From Hyphomicrobiales bacterium (lineage in GTDB: Bacteria > Pseudomonadota > Alphaproteobacteria > Rhizobiales > Rhizobiaceae): a stretch of DNA of 64,000 nucleotides. Location of the stretch: contig UCMW01000004.1 of assembly GCA_900473745.1 (NCBI GenBank), positions 372,001 to 436,000 on the forward strand. Reading direction: 5' to 3'. Positions 37,747 to 47,043 of the stretch are shown here, piece after piece. How positions within the stretch are numbered: position 1 is the stretch's first letter; every line of letters begins with the position of its first letter. The translations under genes were made by a program, and so were the position numbers. The notes under the pieces were generated by a model. It ran no database searches. It had not been told where the DNA came from and saw only the letters and a program-made list of their open reading frames with translations.

Positions 37747-38438
37747 CCATCACCATCGGTCTGCCCTCCAAGGGCCGCATGAAGGACGATGCCTCCGCCA
37801 TCTTCGAAAAGGCCGGCATGAAGATCGTCGCCGTCGGCAACGACCGCTCCTATCGTGGTCGCGTCGAAGGTTTCGACGATGTCGAGATCGCCTATCTCTC
37901 GGCTTCCGAAATCTCGCGCGAGATCGGCAATGGCACGGTCGATTTCGGCGTCACCGGCGAAGACCTGATCCGCGAAGGTTTGGCGGAAGCGGACGCCCGT
38001 GTCGAGATCGCCGCTCGCCTCGGCTTCGGCCATGCCGATGTCATCGTGGCCGTTCCCGAGGTCTGGTACGACGTCGACACCATGGCCGACCTCGGCGATG
38101 TCGCCGCCGATTTCCGCACCCGCCATGGCCGGCGCCTCGCGATCGCCACCAAATACTGGCGCCTGACGCAGCAGCACTTTTCGCGCCAACACGGCATCCA
38201 GCTCTACCGCATCGTCGAGAGCCTGGGCGCCACCGAAGGTGCCCCCGCTGCCGGTCAGGCCGATATCATCGTCGACATCACCTCGACCGGCTCGACGCTG
38301 CGCGCCAACCACCTCAAGGTGCTGTCGGATGGTGTGATCCTGCGCTCCGAAGCTTGCCTCGTGCGCGCCAGGAAGCCCGAGCATGTCGGCGATCCCATGA
38401 TCGGCCGCATCATCGAGGCTGTGCGCGGCGCGCTTTAA
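37743..38438 (+). CDS. hisG: ATP phosphoribosyltransferase, short form
   Basis: A 231-residue HisG-S enzyme catalysing ATP plus PRPP to phosphoribosyl-ATP, the first step of histidine synthesis. The signature '[20 protein letters not shown]' near residue 175 holds the phosphate-binding loop, and the N-terminus '[13 protein letters not shown]' fits. It lacks the C-terminal ACT-like regulatory domain, consistent with HisZ providing regulation. A RIME-like repeat and a terminator follow. Confidence 0.95.
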   Translation: MTITIGLPSKGRMKDDASAIFEKAGMKIVAVGNDRSYRGRVEGFDDVEIAYLSASEISREIGNGTVDFGVTGEDLIREGLAEADARVEIAARLGFGHADVIVAVPEVWYDVDTMADLGDVAADFRTRHGRRLAIATKYWRLTQQHFSRQHGIQLYRIVESLGATEGAPAAGQADIIVDITSTGSTLRANHLKVLSDGVILRSEACLVRARKPEHVGDPMIGRIIEAVRGAL

Positions 38439-38455
38439 TCAGAAACTGAGATCTG

Positions 38456-38553
38456 CCCCTCTCCCCGCAAGCGGGGAGAGGGGACTGCACGCGTGGCGGT
38501 CCCGTCCTTCTCCCCGGCTGCGGGGAGAAGGTGCCCGAAGGGCGGATGAGGGG
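38456..38553. repeat. Rhizobial intergenic palindromic repeat downstream of hisG
   Basis: Two hairpins: CCCCTCTCCCCGC with GCGGGGAGAGGGG, and CTTCTCCCCG with CGGGGAGAAG. The tail reads GTGCCCGAAGGGCGGATGAGGGG, a form frequent in Rhizobiaceae intergenic regions. The family differs from the two RIME elements above. Confidence 0.75.
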
Positions 38554-38581
38554 CAACCTCAGAACGCAACTCTCGCACACG

Positions 38582-38619
38582 AAAAAACCCGCCGGATTGC
38601 TCCAGCGGGTTTCTTTTTG
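38582..38619 (+). terminator. Rho-independent terminator, convergent hisG and doxX
   Basis: An 8-bp stem (AAACCCGC and GCGGGTTT) with a 12-base loop is followed by CTTTTT. Its A-rich left side also provides a U tract for the minus-strand doxX gene. Confidence 0.85.
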
Positions 38620-38637
38620 CCTTGTGGGGCCGGGATA

Positions 38638-39087
38638 TCAGGCGGCGACGGCCTGGGCCGAACCGCGGCGGGCGTCGATCGAGTATGCGCCGGCACCGAT
38701 GATGGCGAGAGCGATGTAACCGCCGGCCAGCGTGACGTTCTTCATGACCATGATCTGGTTCAGCGTGTTGATCCAGCCGAGAGCGCCTTCCGGCCAGCCT
38801 TCGATGGCAACGGTGCCGGTGTGGAAGACGAGACCGGTGAATACGCAGAAGAGAGCGATGGTCCAGGCAGTGATCTTGGTCTGGAAGCCAACGAGGATGA
38901 AGAGGCCGGCGACGAGTTCAAAGACACCGGCGGCATAGGCCAAGAGGTCGGCAGCTGGCAGGCCGGCGCCAGAGATCATGCCGGCAGTGCCGGCGGGGTC
39001 GGCGAGCTTGCCGTAACCAGCCATGATGAACATGAAGGACAGGAGAACGCGGACAAGGACGAGAAGTGCATTATTGGTGGACGACAT
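38638..39087 (-). CDS. DoxX family membrane protein
   Basis: A 149-residue protein with four membrane helices and the DoxX pattern ('LLSFMFIMAGYGKLADPAGT' near residue 15; 'FELVAGLFILVGFQTKITAW' near 60). DoxX proteins are linked to redox or thiosulfate metabolism in some organisms; the role here is unknown. ATG at 39087 follows GGAG. Upstream, a hairpin at 39156-39180 and an interrupted palindrome TGAAC/GTTCA near 39184-39207 could be regulatory. Confidence 0.88.
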   Translation of the reverse strand: MSSTNNALLVLVRVLLSFMFIMAGYGKLADPAGTAGMISGAGLPAADLLAYAAGVFELVAGLFILVGFQTKITAWTIALFCVFTGLVFHTGTVAIEGWPEGALGWINTLNQIMVMKNVTLAGGYIALAIIGAGAYSIDARRGSAQAVAA

Positions 39088-39155
39088 GGGGGGCTCCATT
39101 TGGCGTTGATGCCTGAAACCCCTGTTGCCCGGTGGTTTCAGTTTCTGGTGCCTAG

Positions 39156-39180
39156 ATGCCTGCTTTCTTGTCGCAGGCAT
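39156..39180. promoter_or_regulatory. Short perfect hairpin upstream of doxX
   Basis: ATGCCTGC (39156-39163) pairs perfectly with GCAGGCAT (39173-39180). It lies 69-93 bases upstream of doxX and could be an operator or leader structure. No regulator can be named. Confidence 0.3.
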
Positions 39181-39287
39181 AGATGAACAGTCTTTGACTG
39201 ATCGTTCACAAAAAGGAAACGAAAAGAGACCCGGATTTGCGGCGAGCTCCGTTTGAAGCTGGACTCGGAGTGCAGGCTTGGCAGATC

Positions 39288-39883
39288 TCAGGCCGGCGTG
39301 AGGGAGGCTGTCGTCGGCAATTGGAAACGTGGGAAGATGAAAAGCCCGAACATGTTGCCACCGGTGTTTTCGAAGCCGGAAGACTCGCCTATGCAGAAGA
39401 CGGGTTGCCGATGCTGCGACGCCGAAACGATCGTGGTAGAATAGCAGAAGCGCGATGGCTGCGTGGCGGCTTGTTCGAAAAGCCGCAAAATGTGTCCGCG
39501 ATCCGCCGGATCATAGCAGCGCATGACCGTCAGCAGTCCGCATTCATGCGTGTTCAGCCCATGCAAAGCGCGCGCATTTTCTCCCAGCTTGAGAAGCCCG
39601 TTGGTCAGATCACCCGTCCAGTCTTCTGACAGGCCGAAGCGGCAAGCATGCTGTCCCAGCAGGCCGTCTCCTTCCTGTTCGCTCACCATGAAGGTGGTCG
39701 CAAGATCAGCATTCGCGATTTTGAACAAGGCGATCCCCAAGTCGATAGCCAGAACTGGCCCCAATTTCTCCAGCCCGGGAGATTCTTCTCCGAAGCCGCC
39801 CCCATCCGGCCGAGACCGGAAATGCCGGCGAGCGGATATCCGTTCACCAGGTCTTTCAAGCGGTCCGCCGGAACCGCAGACAT
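39288..39883 (-). pseudogene. Conserved protein gene interrupted by a frame change (-1)
   Basis: The ATG at 39883 follows a strong AAGGAGGGGAG site and opens a natural-looking protein (MSAVPADRLKDLVNGYPLAG). This frame stays plausible until about 39775, where the coding pattern moves to the -1 frame and continues (EKLGPVLAIDLGIALFKIAN...) to the stop at 39288. Joined, they give about 198 residues with a PAS-like C-terminal half ('RFCYSTTI', 'QPVFCIGESSGF', 'GLFIFPRF'). The switch coincides with CCCGGGC. It may be a pseudogene, an assembly error, or programmed frameshifting. The -1 frame alone is open from 39965. Confidence 0.6.
39773..39779 (-). other. Slippery-type heptamer C-CCG-GGC at the frame junction
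   Basis: Read in the first frame the minus strand is C CCG GGC, which fits X XXY YYZ; slipping back by one base gives CCC GGG and enters the second frame exactly where the coding pattern changes. G/C-rich heptamers are usually weak sites, and homopolymer runs are also common points of sequencing error. Confidence 0.4.
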
Positions 39884-40482
39884 CGCGCTCCCCTCCTTGG
39901 AAGAGCCCTGACATCGCTGCCGAGACCGTCAAGCCGATCCGGCTGGTCTCCAGGCCGTAGAACATTGCCGCGAGTTACCTCCGTCGCGACGATGCCTGAT
40001 CTCCTGAGCGCACAAGCTCGACCAAGCTTTCAACCGTCTCCCACAAGAAGGTTGAAGAAGAAAATCTTGCACGCGCCGGAATTAGCGGTTTCGTTACCAT
40101 GATTTATTCAACGTGAAAACGCCTCATGTTTCGAAATGGAGCAGGAACTGTTTCAATTTTGAAAGTCTTAAAATATTAGAAATAAATAATATTAACGATG
40201 TTCGGTTGAGGTGCACCAATCGACTCGACTTGCCCTCTGTCTCCGGTGCGGCGCAATTTGTTGCATGGGGTAGGCCAGTGTCAACCGCCGCTGACAGATG
40301 GGGCCGCGCCATCTTTGGGCACACCAAGGGCCGGTACGCAAAGAGTGCGATCCCGGGGTCGCCCTTCTCGAGGACTGAACCTTGCGGTCCGGTTGAAAGA
40401 CCGACAGGTCGAATCGTTTGCGCTGGTGGCGAAAGCGAATACCATCGGATCCATCTTTCCGTCGACGGGAGTGCAGGTCTGG
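39884..40482. other. Roughly 600-base gap with an AT-rich tract
   Basis: I find no convincing gene. Bases 40120-40200 are strikingly AT-rich (for example TTAAAATATTAGAAATAAAT) compared with the surrounding GC-rich DNA. Bases 40360-40411 carry an imperfect copy of the groEL 3' flank. The rest probably holds the promoter of the lytic transglycosylase gene. An unrecognised small RNA cannot be ruled out. Confidence 0.5.
40360..40411. repeat. Imperfect direct repeat, copy 1
   Basis: Aligns with 41481-41533 (copy 2) over about 53 positions at roughly three quarters identity; shared runs include CGCCCTTCT, GACTGAACC, GGTCC and TGAAAGACC. Copy 2 is the immediate 3' flank of groEL. The two copies bracket the lytic transglycosylase gene. 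Confidence 0.6.
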
Positions 40483-41412
40483 ATGGATATCACGCGGCGA
40501 GCCCTCATCCTGGCGGCTGGCATTCTCGTGACTGCGGTAGCCTACGGCACCACGAGCGCGCATGCCGAGCCGTCGATTTCGACAGAGGAGCCGGCATGCC
40601 TCTATGAGGGCATCTATGGATCGTCTTCTCTGTGTATCAGGCGTGACAGCTTCAACGCCGATCTCTGCGGTGCGATTGGCCATTTTTCGGAAGTGCACGA
40701 CATGCCGCCTGCCTTTTTCGCTCGCCTGATCTGGCGGGAGAGCCTCTTCAGACCAGAGGCGGTCAGCCCGAAGGGGGCGGAAGGCATCGCCCAGTTCATG
40801 CCCGGCACGGCGCGCATGCGCGGGCTCACAAACAGTTTCGACGTTCTGGAGGCGCTCGATGCATCCGCCGCCTATCTCGTCGAACTGAGGACCCGCTTTG
40901 GAAATTTCGGCTTCGCTGCCGCAGCCTACAACGCCGGCGAGAACGGTTTTACACGGTTTCTGTCCACCGAGCGCCTGCCTATCGAAACGCGGGACTATGT
41001 CTTCGCCATCACCGGTGCGACGGTCGAGATGTGGCGGGATCAGCCGCCGGAGATCGCAGCGCCGACATTGGACGAAGCCTTGAGCTTTCAGGAGGCCTGC
41101 GTTGAACTCGCCGACAAGCGCCGGATGAAGGAGCCAGTCTTTGCAGGCTCTGCAGATTGGGCGCCATGGGGCGTGCAATTGGCCGCGCATTTCCGCCCAG
41201 CCATCGTCAATCAGCTGTTCACGCGCGCCATCAGCCGCCTGCCGGAGCCACTCAACGCCGAGCGCGCCCTGATCGTGCGCCAGCGCGGTGGCAATTTCGG
41301 CTACAGTCCTCGTTATGCCGCCAGGATCGGCCGCGAAACCCGCCAGGAGGCGAACAAGCTCTGTGCCGACATCAGGGCTGCGGGCGTACCTTGTACGGTG
41401 CTCAGGAACTAG
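40483..41412 (+). CDS. Lytic transglycosylase (SLT domain) with SPOR-like C-terminus
   Basis: A 309-residue exported murein-cleaving enzyme. Signal peptide to about residue 28 (AHA-EP); SLT domain with catalytic Glu in 'LIWRESLFRPEAVSPKGAEG' near 86, then 'GIAQFMPGTARMRG' and 'AAAAYNAGENGFTRFL'. The last 60 residues ('LIVRQRGGNFGYSPRYAARIG...RAAGVPCTVLRN') look like a SPOR-type peptidoglycan-binding module. Start ATG at 40483 sets the signal peptide; a GTG at 40471 is possible. Flanked by imperfect direct repeats and convergent with groEL. Confidence 0.9.
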   Translation: MDITRRALILAAGILVTAVAYGTTSAHAEPSISTEEPACLYEGIYGSSSLCIRRDSFNADLCGAIGHFSEVHDMPPAFFARLIWRESLFRPEAVSPKGAEGIAQFMPGTARMRGLTNSFDVLEALDASAAYLVELRTRFGNFGFAAAAYNAGENGFTRFLSTERLPIETRDYVFAITGATVEMWRDQPPEIAAPTLDEALSFQEACVELADKRRMKEPVFAGSADWAPWGVQLAAHFRPAIVNQLFTRAISRLPEPLNAERALIVRQRGGNFGYSPRYAARIGRETRQEANKLCADIRAAGVPCTVLRN

Positions 41413-41460
41413 GATCACAACGAAGGTTTGCCCAGGTTCCTGGCCGAGACGATGCGCAAT

Positions 41461-41488
41461 GGAAAAGGGCGACCCGAGGGCCGCCCTT
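41461..41488 (-). terminator. groESL terminator
   Basis: On the minus strand AAGGGCG pairs with CGCCCTT around GCCCTCGGGT and is followed by TTCC. It lies 46 bases after the groEL stop. Confidence 0.75.
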
Positions 41489-41533
41489 CTGAAAGACTGA
41501 ACCGGATGGTCCAGATGAAAGACCCGATGGGTC
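41481..41533. repeat. Imperfect direct repeat, copy 2 (groEL 3' flank)
   Basis: Partner of 40360-40411. It begins within the groEL terminator and ends at the base before the groEL stop codon, so the repeated unit is groEL 3' untranslated sequence. Confidence 0.6.
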
Positions 41534-43231
<1,698 letters not shown>

Positions 43232-43242
43232 TCAGGCTGAAT

Positions 43243-43539
43243 TCAGCCGATGACGCCCATGATGTCGGCTTCCTTCATGATCAGCAGGTCTTCGCCGTCG
43301 AGCTTGACCTCGGTGCCGGACCACTTGCCGAACAGGACGCGGTCGCCGACCTTGACGTCGAGAGCGATCTGCTTGCCGCTTTCGTCACGGGCGCCCGGGC
43401 CAACGGCGACGATTTCGCCTTCAGCCGGCTTTTCCTTGGCAGTGTCGGGAATGATGATGCCGCCCTTGGTCTTGGCTTCGGACTCGACGCGCTTGACTAC
43501 AACGCGGTCGTGCAGCGGACGGAAAGTTGTGCTTGCCAT
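43243..43539 (-). CDS. groES: Co-chaperonin GroES (Hsp10)
   Basis: A 98-residue co-chaperonin that caps GroEL. '[14 protein letters not shown]' at the N-terminus, the mobile-loop region '[16 protein letters not shown]' (near 22-37) and '[26 protein letters not shown]' are typical. First gene of the operon; CIRCE lies 61-87 bases upstream. Confidence 0.98.
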   Translation of the reverse strand: MASTTFRPLHDRVVVKRVESEAKTKGGIIIPDTAKEKPAEGEIVAVGPGARDESGKQIALDVKVGDRVLFGKWSGTEVKLDGEDLLIMKEADIMGVIG

Positions 43540-43599
43540 TGTCTAATCCCTCGATCAAATGACATTCGCGATCCCTCGAAGGGCATCGCATCGATTTTG

Positions 43600-43626
43600 T
43601 TAGCACTCCCCTCTGGAGAGTGCCAG
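43600..43626 (-). promoter_or_regulatory. CIRCE element (HrcA operator)
   Basis: TTAGCACTC-N9-GAGTGCCAG on the plus strand, against the consensus TTAGCACTC-N9-GAGTGCTAA (two mismatches at the end of one arm). It lies in the groES leader, where HrcA represses groESL at normal temperature. Confidence 0.93.
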
Positions 43627-43634
43627 CGAGGCTG

Positions 43635-43663
43635 AGATAAGAACAGCACGCAGACGAGTCAAG
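43635..43663 (-). promoter_or_regulatory. RpoH-type heat-shock promoter of groESL
   Basis: On the minus strand CTTGAC (43663-43658) and CTTATCT (43641-43635) are separated by 16 bases, fitting the alphaproteobacterial RpoH pattern CTTG-N17-18-CYTATNT. The start point would fall at the edge of CIRCE, so RpoH activation and HrcA repression are combined. Confidence 0.72.
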
Positions 43664-43914
43664 CGCGTCGACGAAAATCATTCCGCGCTCCATTGTCTTT
43701 TCTGTTGCGCCTCTGGCCGTCCTATCGGTGGGCGACGGCATCCCGCGGGACTTCAGTCGTCGCTGCGGGCCGACACGATCGCTGTGCAAGCCGTTGAACT
43801 GTTTGACAGTCCCTTGCAGATCTGGAAATGTTTGGTCGTGGAGTGCGCGAAACCTCCATGAGGCGCCATGCCGGAATTTCGCATCCGTCCTTCTCCAGAC
43901 AACGGACCTCGACC

Positions 43915-44736
43915 ATGGCACCCTTTGGCGCAATTTCCGCAGACAAACTCTTTCGCTTGCTTGGATCATCCCAGTCGCCCCTCCTCGTGGATGTGCGCAT
44001 CGACGAGGATGTCGAAGCCGATCCCTTTCTGTTGCCGACGGCCGTTCGCCGCGATCACAGGACGGTCGAGGGCTGGGCGCAGGAGATCAGAGCCCCGGTC
44101 GTTGTCATCTGCCAGAAGGGCCGAAAGCTGAGTGAAGGCGTGGCCGCCCATCTCCGCCTGCAGGGGATCTCGGCCGAAGTGCTGGACGGCGGCACTTTGG
44201 CCTGGGCTGAGGCAGGGCTGCCCCGCTTACCCATGGAGCATCTCCCGACGCACACCGGCGGAACGCTCTGGGTCACGCGCAACCGGCCAAAGATCGATCG
44301 CATTGCCTGCCCCTGGTTGATCCGCCGTTTCGTCGATCCCTTCGCGCGTTTCCTCTTCGTCGCGCCCTCGGAAGTCGACGCCGTCGCCGGGCGGTTCGGC
44401 GCGATCCCGCTCGATATGGACGAAGGCTTCTGGAGCCATCGCGGCGAGTTCTGCACCTTCGATACCATGCTCGCCGAATTCGGGCTCGAAACGCCGGCGC
44501 TGATGACGCTGGCACGTATCGTGCGTGGCGCCGATACCAACCGGCTCGATCTCGCCCCGGAGGCTGCCGGCCTGCTGGCGGTCTCGCTTGGGCTGTCGAG
44601 GCTTCATGCCAGCGACCTTCATCAATTGGAGCAGGGGCTCGTGATCTATGATGCCCTGTATCGATGGGCGCGCGACGCCATGGATGAAAAGCACGATTGG
44701 ATCGCCCGCGGTCCGCGCAGTGAGGGAAAGAAATGA
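43915..44736 (+). CDS. chrB: Chromate resistance protein ChrB with rhodanese-like N-terminus
   Basis: A 273-residue protein: an N-terminal rhodanese-like domain (about 1-105, with 'VVVICQKGRKLSEGVAAHL' as the active-loop region, Cys66) and a ChrB-type C-terminal domain ('DRIACPWLIRRFVDPFARFLFV' near 128 and 'FDTMLAEFGLETPALMTLARIVRGAD' near 184). ChrB proteins act with the ChrA exporter, as chromate-responsive regulators or accessory factors. It overlaps chrA by 4 bases. The start at 43915 is where similarity begins; an earlier start at 43828 lies near the groESL promoter. Confidence 0.87.
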   Translation: MAPFGAISADKLFRLLGSSQSPLLVDVRIDEDVEADPFLLPTAVRRDHRTVEGWAQEIRAPVVVICQKGRKLSEGVAAHLRLQGISAEVLDGGTLAWAEAGLPRLPMEHLPTHTGGTLWVTRNRPKIDRIACPWLIRRFVDPFARFLFVAPSEVDAVAGRFGAIPLDMDEGFWSHRGEFCTFDTMLAEFGLETPALMTLARIVRGADTNRLDLAPEAAGLLAVSLGLSRLHASDLHQLEQGLVIYDALYRWARDAMDEKHDWIARGPRSEGKK

Positions 44737-46073
44737 GTATTGCGGTCGGGACTCCGGACAAGATCAGCGACATCACGCCCACATTTCGCGAACTGGTTTC
44801 TGCCTTTGCCCGGATCGGCCTGATGTCCTTCGGCGGGCCGGCAGCCCAGATTGCGCTGATGCACAAGATCTGTGTCGAGGAGAAGCGCTGGATCGACGAG
44901 GACCGCTATCTGCATGCCCTGAACTATTGCATGCTTCTGCCGGGCCCCGAAGCCCAGCAGCTTGCGACCTACATCGGCTGGCTCCTGCACGGCGTGCGCG
45001 GCGGCATCGTCGCCGGCCTGCTCTTCGTGCTTCCTGGGCTTGCCGTCATCCTCGGTCTCTCCAGTCTCTATGCGCTCTATCAGGAGGCGAGCCTGGTCGC
45101 TGGTCTGTTCTTCGGTCTGAAGGCGGCGGTTCTCGCGATCGTCGTTGAGGCGGTGGTGCGGATTGGCAAGCGGGCCTTGAAGAGCGGCTTCCACCGCGGC
45201 CTCGCGGCCGCCGCCTTCTTGGCGCTCTTCCTCTTTTCCCTGCCGTTCCCACTTGTCGTGCTTGCGGCCGCCATGATCGGCCTCGTCCACGCCCGAGGCG
45301 TACCGTCAGCGGCCGTCGAGATCTCCGAGGAAGTCCGCGCACGGCCACCACTTCTCCGCCAGTTCGCAACGCTGCTGTTCTGGGTCGCCGTCTGGCTGGC
45401 ACCGCTGCCAATCCTGTGGCTTACCCTTCCCGAAACAGCACTTCCCGAGGTCCAGACATTCTTCTCCAAGATGGCGCTGGTCACCTTCGGCGGCGCCTAT
45501 GCCGTGCTCGCCTATATCGCCCAGGTCGCGGTCGAGCACTATTCCTGGCTGAAACCCGGCGAGATGCTGGACGGGCTGGCGCTTGCCGAGACGACACCCG
45601 GGCCGCTGGTTCTCGTGCTCTCCTATGTCGGCTTCCTTGCCGGCTTTCGTGAGAGCGGGGTACTAAATCCCTTGGTCGGCGGGCTGCTCGGTGGCGTGGT
45701 CGCCGCCTGGGCCACCTTCATCCCGAGCTTCATCTGGATCTTCGCCGGCGCTCCCTACATCGAGCGGCTGCGCGGCAACCGTCTCCTCAGTGCAGCCCTG
45801 TCGGCCATCACCGCCGCCGTGGTCGGCGTCATCCTCAATCTCGCCGTCTGGTTCGCCCTGCATGTCATTTTTGCGCGCGTGGAGCCGGTGGAGCTTGCAA
45901 GCCTCGGGCCGATCGCGCTGGCCGTTCCGCTGCCGGTCTGGTCCTCGCTGGACTGGCAGGCTCTGGTCATCGCCGTCATTGCCGCCGTCATGATCTTCCG
46001 CTTCCATCTCGGCATCGGCAAGACCCTGATCGTGGCAGGTCTGCTAGGGCTGGCGGCCCGTTTCCTTCTCTGA
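44733..46073 (+). CDS. chrA: Chromate efflux transporter ChrA, two-domain
   Basis: A 446-residue CHR-family transporter with two homologous halves: 'GLMSFGGPAAQIALMHKICVEEKRWID' near 29 with 'YCMLLPGPEAQQLATYIG' near 65, and 'ALVTFGGAYAVLAYIAQVAVEHYSWLKPGEMLDGLALAETTPGPL' near 250. About ten to twelve membrane helices. It exports chromate using the proton gradient. chrB-chrA form a two-gene resistance operon. The upstream gap (43540-43914) holds the groESL promoter and probably the chr promoter. Confidence 0.93.
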   Translation: MSIAVGTPDKISDITPTFRELVSAFARIGLMSFGGPAAQIALMHKICVEEKRWIDEDRYLHALNYCMLLPGPEAQQLATYIGWLLHGVRGGIVAGLLFVLPGLAVILGLSSLYALYQEASLVAGLFFGLKAAVLAIVVEAVVRIGKRALKSGFHRGLAAAAFLALFLFSLPFPLVVLAAAMIGLVHARGVPSAAVEISEEVRARPPLLRQFATLLFWVAVWLAPLPILWLTLPETALPEVQTFFSKMALVTFGGAYAVLAYIAQVAVEHYSWLKPGEMLDGLALAETTPGPLVLVLSYVGFLAGFRESGVLNPLVGGLLGGVVAAWATFIPSFIWIFAGAPYIERLRGNRLLSAALSAITAAVVGVILNLAVWFALHVIFARVEPVELASLGPIALAVPLPVWSSLDWQALVIAVIAAVMIFRFHLGIGKTLIVAGLLGLAARFLL

Positions 46074-46178
46074 CGCCGAAGGCAAAGGCTGCCAATTTCG
46101 GGCGTCGCGACGCTTGCCCCTTGCCTTGCCGCCCGTCCTTTGCCATGTCACCGGACACACATTCAGCAGTCAGGACAG

Positions 46179-47030
46179 ATGATGACCCGCAGCATTACCA
46201 CCCTCGGCGACGTGACCGACGCTTACGACGTCATTCTCTGCGATGTCTGGGGCGTGCTGCATAATGGTATCGACGCCTTCCCGCTGGCGGGCGAAGCCCT
46301 GACGGCCGCCCGCGAAAAGGGGCTCACGGTGGTGCTGATCACCAATTCGCCGCGGCCGGCCATCGGCGTCATCCCGCAGCTCCGCGCCATCGGCGTGCCC
46401 GATAGTGCTTATGACCGCATCGTCACCTCGGGCGATGTCACCCGCACCCTGATCGCCGCCGGTCCGAAGAAGGTCTACCTGCTCGGCCCCGAGCGCGACC
46501 TGCCGCTCTTCGATGGCCTCGACGTCGAGGTGGTGTCGAAAGAAGAAGCCGATTGCGTCGTCTGCACGGGCTTCTTCGATGACGAGGTGGAGACACCGGA
46601 AGACTACCGCGACATGCTGACCGACTTCGTTGCCCGCCGGGTGCCGCTGATCTGCGCCAATCCGGATCTGGTCGTCGAGCGCGGCCACCGCATCATTCCT
46701 TGCGCTGGCGCGGTCGCTGCCTTCTATACGGAACTCGGTGGCGAAACCCGCATTGCCGGCAAGCCGCACAAGCCGATCTATGAAGCGACGCTTGCTGCTG
46801 CCCGCGAAGCCCGCGGCGATTTCGACAAGTCCCGCGTACTCGCCATCGGTGACGGCATGCCGACCGACGTCAAGGGCGCCGTCGATGCAGGCCTCAATCT
46901 TCTCTATATTTCGGGCGGCATTCACGCCGCCGACTATGCGACCAATAACGTGACCGACGAGGCGCGGCTCAAGCTCTTCCTCGACCGCGAGAAGGTCGCG
47001 CCGCAATTCTGGATGCACAGGCTGGCATGA
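46179..47030 (+). CDS. HAD-superfamily class IIA hydrolase (TIGR01459 type)
   Basis: A 283-residue phosphatase of the NagD-like class: motif I 'ILCDVWGVLHNG' (near 19), 'VVLITNSPRPA' (near 53), 'AGKPHKPIYEATL' (near 192) and 'VLAIGDGMPTDVKGAVDAGLN' (near 217). The class removes phosphate from small metabolites; in alphaproteobacteria this gene commonly precedes ribF, 13 bases away here, suggesting a role near flavin metabolism, which is inference. ATG 46179 or 46182. Confidence 0.88.
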   Translation: MMTRSITTLGDVTDAYDVILCDVWGVLHNGIDAFPLAGEALTAAREKGLTVVLITNSPRPAIGVIPQLRAIGVPDSAYDRIVTSGDVTRTLIAAGPKKVYLLGPERDLPLFDGLDVEVVSKEEADCVVCTGFFDDEVETPEDYRDMLTDFVARRVPLICANPDLVVERGHRIIPCAGAVAAFYTELGGETRIAGKPHKPIYEATLAAAREARGDFDKSRVLAIGDGMPTDVKGAVDAGLNLLYISGGIHAADYATNNVTDEARLKLFLDREKVAPQFWMHRLA

Positions 47031-47043
47031 GGCGCAGGCAGCG

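Noticed and set aside
40192..41418. 408-codon frame antisense to the lytic transglycosylase
   Set aside because: No recognisable motifs, and the plus strand encodes a complete SLT enzyme with a signal peptide.
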